A stretch of 7,042 nucleotides of DNA. Origin: Planctomycetaceae bacterium (GTDB lineage Bacteria; Planctomycetota; Planctomycetia; Planctomycetales; Planctomycetaceae). The position numbers and the translations under genes were made by a program. This document shows, one piece after another, positions 1 through 5,038 of the stretch. The notes below the pieces were generated by a model. The model had not been told where the DNA came from, did not search any database, and saw only the letters and a list, made by a program, of their open reading frames with translations. Numbering within the stretch: the first letter of the stretch is position 1; each line of letters starts with the position of its first letter. Location: the NCBI GenBank assembly GCA_016765335.1, contig JAESQE010000632.1, forward strand, positions 1 to 7,042, given 5' to 3'.

Positions 1-659
1 ATGGCGGTCGCCCTGGTTCTGAAATCAAAAGTGTGCGGTTAGCTTCTTTGATCCATGAGCAAAACGAATCAAAAAAAGTTCCTCCCATGATTTACGTTTT
101 TGTTAACGGCGGTCCGGTCAGCCATTACAATATGCCCGATAAAGAAGGTTCGCAAGGGGAAGATGTCTTTGTGAAAGAGTTGATCCCACATGTCGATGCT
201 CAGTATCGGACCATCGCCCAGCGAGAGGGCAGGGGACTGGAAGGCTTTTCTCAAGGGGGACGCGGGACCGCTCGGATTATGTTTAAGCATCCGCATCTGT
301 TTTCCAGTTGCTCACCCGGAGGTGGAGGGTATGCAACGGAAAAGAAAATCAGTGAAAGCAAAGGCTGGGAAAACCGTTCCCTGAAATTCCACGAAGGCGA
401 TAATACCTGGGATCTTGCCCAGCGATATTCGCAAAATAAGGCGCCTGAAATTCGTATTCTGGTTCATGTGGGGACCAAAGGGTTTAACTACGAAAATAAC
501 CTGGAATACATGAAGCATCTGGATTCGCTGAAGATTCCGTATGAGCGTCTGATCGTTCCAGAAGCCCCGCACAGTGCAATGGAGATCTATAAGAAATCGG
601 GCTTGGTGATTATGAAATTTCATGCTGAGAATTTTAAGCGTACCAGTGCTATTGAGTAG
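1..659 (+). CDS. Putative esterase, alpha/beta-hydrolase fold (Fes / esterase D-like), 5'-truncated by window edge
   Basis: The frame is open from position 3 to the TAG at 657-659 with no stop, so the gene begins outside the window; the GTG at 33 is an internal codon and not a convincing start. The visible part (about 218 residues) looks like the C-terminal two thirds of a PF00756-type esterase, a family that includes enterochelin esterases and S-formylglutathione hydrolases. Counting from the codon at 33, it shows a strand with a VFVNGG turn (residues 22-27), the family phrase FVKELIPHVDAQYRT (46-60), and the nucleophile elbow GFSQGG with the predicted catalytic Ser73 (codon 249-251). The predicted catalytic His180 lies in PEAPHSA (570-572). 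The usual acid position reads GTKGFNYENN, with Gly where many relatives have Asp, so the third triad residue is unclear. The substrate cannot be told from sequence. Any signal peptide would lie in the missing N-terminus, so location is unknown. It is followed by a repeat-bearing spacer and is probably not cotranscribed by necessity with the thiamine gene. Confidence 0.85.
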   Translation, partial: GGRPGSEIKSVRLASLIHEQNESKKVPPMIYVFVNGGPVSHYNMPDKEGSQGEDVFVKELIPHVDAQYRTIAQREGRGLEGFSQGGRGTARIMFKHPHLFSSCSPGGGGYATEKKISESKGWENRSLKFHEGDNTWDLAQRYSQNKAPEIRILVHVGTKGFNYENNLEYMKHLDSLKIPYERLIVPEAPHSAMEIYKKSGLVIMKFHAENFKRTSAIE

Positions 660-724
660 GTAATGCAGTGTTTTCATGCAGTAAAGTTGAAAGTCTAAAT
701 GAAATCTTGGCGATTTGTTTTTGA

Positions 725-749
725 ACCACAAAGGCACTAAAGCACGAAG
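725..749 (+). repeat. 25-bp interspersed repeat, copy 1 (inverted relative to copy 2)
   Basis: The copy begins ACCACAAAGGCAC and ends CACGAAG. It matches the reverse complement of 833-857 at 20 of 25 positions, with no gaps. From memory, ACCACGAAGGCACAAAGACACGAAG-like sequences occur scattered between genes in several environmental bacterial genomes; I know of no accepted name. What it does is not evident. Confidence 0.6.
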
Positions 750-832
750 TAAAGAAAAAAACTCGTTGCTCAATGCAGAATAACGAGCAATATGAGAATG
801 GAATGAACCTACCTGTTGTTACATTTTCACTT

Positions 833-857
833 CTTCGTGTCTTTGTGACTTCGTGGT
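833..857 (-). repeat. 25-bp interspersed repeat, copy 2
   Basis: On the + strand it begins CTTCGTGTCTTTGTG and ends CTTCGTGGT. It faces copy 1 across an 83-bp spacer, so a transcript through both could fold into a long imperfect hairpin. The outermost and innermost blocks (ACCAC, CACGAAG) are identical between the copies and the differences lie in the middle. Confidence 0.6.
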
Positions 858-939
858 GATGATTTTTTAAGTTAGTCTTGTTGACTCTAACATTGGAGTT
901 TTCCACGGATAGTGGGATCCTGATTAAGAAGTATTCCGA

Positions 940-2043
940 ATGAATTTACCAGCCCAGCCGAATCGATTGAGCCTTGCTGAAGAACAATCGATTTATCGTA
1001 TTCTTGATGCTTCAGCGAATCGATGCCGGGAAGGTTTGCGTGTCGTTGAAGAGTATGTACGTTTTCATCAGGAAGATGAGCAAAGCGTAAAAAGGATCAA
1101 AACCGTCCGGCATCAGTTTACTCAGGTTTGCCTGGAACTGGATTTAGAACAAGCTCTGCATGCACGGGATACCCCAGGAGATGTGGGGACAAAAATTTCG
1201 TTGCCAACTGAAATGTCTCGGCAGTCTCTCAAAGATTTGGTGCGGGCAAATTGCAGCCGCGTGGGGGAATCGCTGCGGACTCTGGAAGAGTATTCCAAAC
1301 TGATTGCGATAACGGCTCCTGCGAGTATCGAGAAAATTCGGTATCTGTTTTACGATATTGAAAAGCATTTGTTGATAGACAACTCGATTCATAGCCGGCT
1401 CGAACAGGCTTCGCTCTATTTTCTGATCGACCCCACGCATCGCAAAGAGGATTTCGAAACATTCGCTCGCAGTGTGATTTCTGCGGGAGTTGATGTCATA
1501 CAATTGCGAGCCAAGAATCTGTCTGACAGACAGCTTCTTGAAACAGCCAGGCAGCTGCGAGAATGGACAGCCGGTACTCGAACACTTTTTATTGTCAATG
1601 ATCGTCCGGATATTGCATTGTTGAGTAATGCAGATGGTGTTCATGTGGGGCAGGGTGAGTTGCCGGTGGAAGAGGTTCGGAAAATCATCGGGAACGAAAA
1701 GCTGATCGGTGTTTCGTCTCACGATATTAATCAAGCAAAGCAAGCGGCTCAGCAAGGTGCGAATTATCTGGGCGTGGGGCCTGTTTTTCAGTCACAGACG
1801 AAACAATTCGAACAATTCGTGGGACTGGAGCTAATTAAAGAGGTGGCAGATCAAATTGAGGTTCCCTGGTTCGCTATCGGTGGGATCAATTGCTCGAATG
1901 TGCCGTCAGTTCGTGATGCAGGGGCTACCAGAATTGCGGTCAGTCAGGCGATCTACTCAGCCGACAATATAAACAACACGGTGGATATATTAAAAAAAAG
2001 TACTCTAAATCCGGGAACTAATTTGAATTCATCCTCGTCTTAA
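940..2043 (+). CDS. thiE: Bifunctional ThiD2-type HMP-phosphate kinase / thiamine-phosphate synthase
   Basis: A 367-residue cytosolic enzyme of thiamine synthesis. Residues 18-150 match the ThiD2 domain (PF17792): ILDASANRCREGLRVVEEY (21-39), ARDTPGDVGT (76-85) and ANCSRVGESLRTLEEY (103-118). ThiD2 proteins phosphorylate HMP-phosphate to HMP-diphosphate. Residues 158-345 are a ThiE TIM barrel that joins HMP-diphosphate to thiazole phosphate, giving thiamine phosphate and diphosphate. Visible ThiE motifs are VIQLRAK (186-192), IVNDRPDIALL (218-228), ADGVHVGQ (231-238), GVSSH (257-261), GVGPVF followed by TK (278-288), AIGGI (312-316) and IAVSQAI (332-338). The fusion makes the protein longer than stand-alone ThiE (about 210 residues). 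The tail 346-367 is polar and ends in a serine run. The ATG at 940 is preceded by only a weak purine stretch (AAGAAG, 926-931), but it sits about 17 residues before the ThiD2 domain, which fits. No TPP riboswitch or partner thiamine gene is seen nearby. Family assignment is firm; kinase activity is inferred from family. Confidence 0.93.
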   Translation: MNLPAQPNRLSLAEEQSIYRILDASANRCREGLRVVEEYVRFHQEDEQSVKRIKTVRHQFTQVCLELDLEQALHARDTPGDVGTKISLPTEMSRQSLKDLVRANCSRVGESLRTLEEYSKLIAITAPASIEKIRYLFYDIEKHLLIDNSIHSRLEQASLYFLIDPTHRKEDFETFARSVISAGVDVIQLRAKNLSDRQLLETARQLREWTAGTRTLFIVNDRPDIALLSNADGVHVGQGELPVEEVRKIIGNEKLIGVSSHDINQAKQAAQQGANYLGVGPVFQSQTKQFEQFVGLELIKEVADQIEVPWFAIGGINCSNVPSVRDAGATRIAVSQAIYSADNINNTVDILKKSTLNPGTNLNSSSS

Positions 2044-2130
2044 AGAACAGAACGACTGGTTAAACCGAAATGTTGGCTCGATGAAACTTGTGTATAGTAT
2101 GAGTTGAAAAGTGGTTGGTTTACAGTTTTT

Positions 2131-2140
2131 TGATCGATCA
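2131..2140. promoter_or_regulatory. Perfect 10-bp palindrome TGATCGATCA between two T5 runs
   Basis: The palindrome is flanked exactly by TTTTT at 2126-2130 and TTTTT at 2141-2145. It has no loop, so it is unlikely to act as an intrinsic terminator. It could be a small operator or simply chance. It lies 87 bp after the thiE stop. Confidence 0.2.
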
Positions 2141-2439
2141 TTTTTCATTGACATTTGAGCTAACATAATGCTAACGTGACAGTTACTACGGTTTGTACTT
2201 GTGGGTGTGGTGGGGGATTTAAGATTGTCTTTACTCCTCAACACTAAAAAAACATTCAAATAGTGATAAGCTGAATGTGGCTTGGGAAACCGAGTTAGAG
2301 GCGTTTTATCCTTTCGTTGCAGTTATTCGGTGTATTGAACATTTGAAATGTGTTCTTCGGAAACATCAGTTTTCCATCGGTGTGAGTTCAGAATTAACAA
2401 TTTGGACAAGTTTTTCACCGCATCATACGATTCACTACT

Positions 2440-2445
2440 TATAAT
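2440..2445 (+). promoter_or_regulatory. Candidate -10 element (TATAAT)
   Basis: The hexamer matches the sigma-70 consensus exactly, but the best -35 candidate upstream (TTCACC, 2414-2419) is 20 bp away, longer than the usual 16-18. If used, transcription would start near 2452 and give a leader of about 250 nt containing the tandem repeat and hairpin. Planctomycete promoter consensus is not well known to me, so this is weak. Confidence 0.22.
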
Positions 2446-2528
2446 TGATTACAGCGTGTTACCTGCGTTTTCGTGATTTCCTCGTGGATTCTGGGATATT
2501 AAGTGGTGATACGTATACATTCTAGTTT

Positions 2529-2568
2529 GCTGTGTTTGTATATGAGCCGCTGTGTTTGCATGTGAGCT
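2529..2568 (+). repeat. Two tandem 20-bp units upstream of the pilM-type gene
   Basis: Unit 1 (2529-2548) and unit 2 (2549-2568) both start GCTGTGTTTG and carry TGAGC near the end. They agree at 17 of 20 positions and abut directly. A 20-bp period is close to two helical turns, so both units would show the same face to a bound protein. Regulator binding is inferred only from this geometry and from position, about 130 bp before the start codon. Confidence 0.5.
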
Positions 2569-2585
2569 TATGTAAGATACAATCA

Positions 2586-2613
2586 TCTGCATTATCTAAT
2601 ATGATGATGCAGA
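2586..2613 (+). other. Stem-loop in the probable pilM leader
   Basis: TCTGCATTATC (2586-2596) can pair with GATGATGCAGA (2603-2613) as an 11-bp stem with one G-U pair and a 6-nt loop, TAATAT. GATGTGTTTTTG follows, a T run displaced a few bases from the stem, so it could be a weak terminator or attenuator as well as a leader structure. It ends 86 bp before the start codon. Confidence 0.4.
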
Positions 2614-2626
2614 GATGTGTTTTTGC

Positions 2627-2635
2627 TGTTATATA
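2627..2635 (+). promoter_or_regulatory. Candidate extended -10 element (TGTTATATA)
   Basis: A TG dinucleotide, one base and TATATA give an extended -10 pattern with 4 of 6 consensus bases; the overlapping hexamer TATAAG (2632-2637) matches 5 of 6. No matching -35 is seen. If used, transcription would start close to 2643 and bypass the upstream hairpin. Evidence is pattern only. Confidence 0.18.
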
Positions 2636-2682
2636 AGTGTTTCTATTTATTGTAGTCATTGGTCGGATCTGAAATCGGATCC

Positions 2683-2693
2683 AGGAGAAGAGG
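2683..2693 (+). promoter_or_regulatory. Strong double Shine-Dalgarno sequence for the pilM-type gene
   Basis: AGGAGAAGAGG contains two overlapping anti-16S-complementary cores, AGGAG 12 nt and AGAGG 6 nt before the ATG at 2700; the nearer one is at normal spacing. It fixes the start at 2700. Immediately upstream, GGATC (2665-2669) can pair with GATCC (2678-2682) as a 5-bp stem touching the site. Confidence 0.8.
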
Positions 2694-2699
2694 ATTTCC

Positions 2700-4925
2700 A
2701 TGCCTGAGTCAAAAGCAATTTGGGGAATTGAGATTGGGCAAGCCGGCTTGAAGGCGCTGAAACTGCGTTATTCAGAGGCTGCTCATCAGGTTGTTGCGGT
2801 CGGATTTGACTATATTCCGCACGCGAAAATATTGAGTCAACCAGACGCAATTCCCGACGAACTTATCTCCGAAGCGATGACCAAGTTTCTTTCGCGAAAC
2901 AAAATCGAGGGTGATTTGGTAACCGTTGGCTTGCCTGCTCAGACTTCTTTGGCTCGGTTTATTCAGCTACCTCCTGTGGAAGCTGGCAAAGTCAAGGAAA
3001 TTGTTCAGTACGAAGCCAAGCAGCAAATTCCGTTTCCTCTGGAAGAGGTTTACTGGGATTTCCAGCAATTGGGTGGCGGCTCTGAAGAAGGCGGGTTTAT
3101 CCTCGAAGCAGAAGTCGGTATTTTTGCGATGAAGCGGGATCAGGTTCTGCATCAACTGGCTCCTCTTTTAGGCAACAAAATTGAAGTCGAGATGATGCAA
3201 ATCTCGCCTTTGGCTTTATATAGTTACCTGTCTTACGATCAACTGGGCATCGGCCCTGAAGGTGAAGGTGGCCCAGCCAGCGACGATTATACTGCGGTTC
3301 TTGATATGGGAGCTGACCAGTCAACGATCATGGTCACCAATGGCGAAAAGATTTGGATTCGCAACATTCCTATCGGTGGCAACCACTTCACACGTGCTTT
3401 AACCAAAGAGATGAAGCTGACTTTTGCCAAAGCTGAGCATCTGAAATGCAATGCAACAAAATCACCTGATCCCAAAGCTGTTTTTCAAGCATTAAAGCCT
3501 GTCTTTAATGACTACCTTTCTGAAGTGCAAAGGTCACTAGGATTCTTTTCCAGCGTCAACCACGATGGAGAAGTCACCAAAGTGGTTGGGTGTGGTAGCG
3601 GATTCCGCATGGCTGGGCTTCAGAAGTTTCTCGATCAAAACCTGGATTGTTCTGTTGTCAGAGCCGAAGGATTCAAGCAGTTGGCAGGAAAGTCAGTTCT
3701 GGAAGCTCCGCTGTTCCGAGAGAATATTATGTCCTTCACAGTTGCCTACGGGTTGGCTTTGCAGGGTATGAAAATGTCGCGAGTTAACACGACGTTGTTG
3801 CCACCTGAAATTGCGTTGGCTCGTGAAATCAGACGAAAAAAACCTTGGGCCGCGATGACAGCTGCCTTGCTGTTGGTTGGACTCACTCTTTCAACGCTTG
3901 GCTATGCAAATTCCTGGAAAACCGTGCACAACGACCCTTGGGATAACAGCTTGAAGAACTCAACTGGTTTGCAGTCTAAATGGTCGGGCTATACTTCAGG
4001 GTACTCCTCAGCGGATGGCAGATACAATACCGCCAAGGAAGAAGGAGCGAAGCTGATCGAGGGGATGAAGGGCACATTGTGGCTCGAATTTTATAAATCT
4101 TTAAATGAGTGCTTGCCGCGTGATGTTGACGAAGATCTTGACATCACCGATATCGAACAACGTAATCGGATTATGGTTGAGTCGATCACCGCTGCCAAAA
4201 CGGAAGATTTGGCTGAATGGTACGAGGCTATTGATATTGGCGATAAAGAATACAGTGAGCAGATTGCTGAAGCTAACGGGTTGGAAGTTGCTGAAGAACC
4301 TGAAGGTGAAGGGTATCTATTCACTTTAACCGGTGAGCATTATCATCATATCGCAGACAAGCCACTTACCGACCAGGGGCTCAATTACTTGCTCAATACA
4401 ATCATTCCGAGTTTGCAATCGTGGCAAATTGAGCAGGAAGATGGCACAAAAGTTGATGTCCGTAAACTCGGTATTTCCCATCCGGTTGTTGTTTATAATC
4501 AAACCAAAGTGATTCCGTTGGAAACGCTGTCTAAGCGAACTCGAAGTGCTCCTCGATTTAATGTTCTGGATAAAAAGAAGCCAGCGGCAGGGAATTTTGA
4601 AACTGGCTCTCCAGGGTTTGAAAGTGCAGATCCAGGAGGGCTAGGAGGTGCCCCTGGGATTTCGGGAGAAACAGGAGGATCTTATGACCCAAGTGGCAAA
4701 GGTGGCACAGGCAACCGTAATGTCGATATCAACAACGTTCATAGGACACTGTTTACGATACAATTTATTTGGAAGCCAACAGCTGTTGAAGAACGAGAAG
4801 CTGTTGATCCACTCGATGCCAGTGCATCGGAAGTATCAGAAGAAGACAATGCCGATCAGACAGATTCTACTGAGTCACTAGAGCAACCAGCCGAGGCCTC
4901 CTCACAAGAGGAAACTGGTCAGTAA
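2700..4925 (+). CDS. pilM: PilM-type actin-like assembly protein fused to a PilN-like membrane segment and long outer domain (GspL-like order)
   Basis: The protein has 741 residues, about twice a typical PilM (about 350). Residues 1-355 are the PilM (PF11104-like) actin-fold domain: phosphate-1 region [16 protein letters not shown] (7-22), conserved ARFIQLPP (85-92), [21 protein letters not shown] (100-120), phosphate-2 region [13 protein letters not shown] (200-212), and [13 protein letters not shown] (295-307). PilM binds nucleotide and the cytoplasmic tail of PilN at the inner membrane. Residues 360-381 ([10 protein letters not shown], then an Arg/Lys patch RRKK) resemble that PilN tail motif (INLLP), and a membrane helix follows at about 383-401. 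The outer part (402-741) has an alpha-rich stretch, a possible alpha/beta domain at about 538-610, a glycine-rich linker (636-672), a strand FTIQFIWKP (685-693) and an acidic Ser/Thr/Gln tail (694-741). PilM, PilN motif and membrane helix in one chain give the layout of GspL, although the sequence reads as PilM. It probably works with the next two genes. PilM identity is firm; the PilN part is inferred from motif and topology. Confidence 0.88.
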   Translation: MPESKAIWGIEIGQAGLKALKLRYSEAAHQVVAVGFDYIPHAKILSQPDAIPDELISEAMTKFLSRNKIEGDLVTVGLPAQTSLARFIQLPPVEAGKVKEIVQYEAKQQIPFPLEEVYWDFQQLGGGSEEGGFILEAEVGIFAMKRDQVLHQLAPLLGNKIEVEMMQISPLALYSYLSYDQLGIGPEGEGGPASDDYTAVLDMGADQSTIMVTNGEKIWIRNIPIGGNHFTRALTKEMKLTFAKAEHLKCNATKSPDPKAVFQALKPVFNDYLSEVQRSLGFFSSVNHDGEVTKVVGCGSGFRMAGLQKFLDQNLDCSVVRAEGFKQLAGKSVLEAPLFRENIMSFTVAYGLALQGMKMSRVNTTLLPPEIALAREIRRKKPWAAMTAALLLVGLTLSTLGYANSWKTVHNDPWDNSLKNSTGLQSKWSGYTSGYSSADGRYNTAKEEGAKLIEGMKGTLWLEFYKSLNECLPRDVDEDLDITDIEQRNRIMVESITAAKTEDLAEWYEAIDIGDKEYSEQIAEANGLEVAEEPEGEGYLFTLTGEHYHHIADKPLTDQGLNYLLNTIIPSLQSWQIEQEDGTKVDVRKLGISHPVVVYNQTKVIPLETLSKRTRSAPRFNVLDKKKPAAGNFETGSPGFESADPGGLGGAPGISGETGGSYDPSGKGGTGNRNVDINNVHRTLFTIQFIWKPTAVEEREAVDPLDASASEVSEEDNADQTDSTESLEQPAEASSQEETGQ

Positions 4926-4955
4926 GTTTTCACAGCGGGTAATTTTAAAACATCA

Positions 4956-4979
4956 GCAGGTCACATTAATTCAACCTGC
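4956..4979 (+). other. Short inverted repeat in the first operon gap
   Basis: GCAGGT (4956-4961) can pair with ACCTGC (4974-4979) across a 12-nt loop, 30 bp after the pilM stop. The stem is only 6 bp and no T run follows, so it is not a convincing terminator; readthrough into the next gene is expected. Confidence 0.25.
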
Positions 4980-5038
4980 AATAGACACGTGCAAAGACGA
5001 AATACTAATTTTTCGAATCGTCAGCTGGGATCAGATTC

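Larger units (their letters stand above)
660..939. other. Intergenic spacer between esterase and thiamine gene
   Basis: This 280-bp AT-rich stretch has no convincing gene; the reading frames on the minus strand give no recognisable protein. It holds two inverted copies of a diverged 25-bp repeat (725-749 and 833-857). Near the next gene is a weak dyad: GTTAGTC at 871-877 faces GACTCTAAC at 883-891 (7 pairs with a 2-nt bulge) followed by TTTT at 899-902. A TTGACT hexamer at 881-886 resembles a -35 element but has no good -10 at normal spacing. I looked for a TPP riboswitch before the thiamine gene and saw no CTGAGA-type core. Confidence 0.6.
2044..2699. other. 656-bp non-coding region upstream of the pilM-type gene
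   Basis: There is no credible gene on either strand; the minus-strand frame at 2029-2259 (76 codons) has no recognisable features. The stretch is AT-rich and unusually long beside the 113- and 187-bp gaps downstream, so it probably carries the control region and leader of the pilM operon. Going left to right it holds a T-flanked palindrome (2131-2140), a spaced GCTAAC repeat (2159-2175), two short interlocking inverted repeats (2242-2277), a dyad (2337-2355), a consensus TATAAT (2440-2445), a 20-bp tandem repeat (2529-2568), an 11-bp hairpin (2586-2613), an extended -10-like element (2627-2635), a small hairpin abutting the Shine-Dalgarno sequence (2665-2682) and the Shine-Dalgarno sequence itself. 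Confidence 0.6.

Noticed and set aside
33..35. GTG at 33 as start of the esterase
   Set aside because: The frame stays open upstream to the window edge and the fold lacks its N-terminal part, so the true start lies outside.
312..773. Minus-strand 153-codon reading frame over the esterase end and spacer
   Set aside because: It overlaps a well-supported esterase reading frame, has no recognisable motif, and its composition is what the antisense of coding plus AT-rich spacer gives.
649..906. Minus-strand 85-codon frame in the first spacer
   Set aside because: It runs across both copies of the intergenic repeat and has no protein-like pattern.
881..913. Sigma-70 promoter for thiE (TTGACT ... 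GATAGT)
   Set aside because: The two hexamers are 21 bp apart and no better -10 exists at 16-18 bp.
660..939. TPP riboswitch before the thiamine gene
   Set aside because: No CTGAGA-type core or other THI-element block is visible by eye on the + strand.
1144..1755. Minus-strand 203-codon reading frame inside thiE
   Set aside because: It lies wholly within the firmly identified ThiD2-ThiE gene; the protein is Cys/Arg/Phe-rich with no motif.
2199..2217. G-quadruplex in the GTGGGTGTGGTGGGGG stretch
   Set aside because: One of the G tracts has only two Gs, so at best a weak two-layer structure; not supported.
2029..2259. Minus-strand 76-codon frame in the gap after thiE
   Set aside because: No family resemblance, no convincing ribosome site, and it overlaps the 3' end of thiE; composition looks random.
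2337..2355. LexA-like box (GAACA ... TGTTC dyad around CATTTGAAATG)
   Set aside because: The half-sites are 9 bp apart, which fits neither GAAC-N4-GTTC nor direct GTTC-N7-GTTC LexA sites; no SOS gene is adjacent. It remains only a local dyad.
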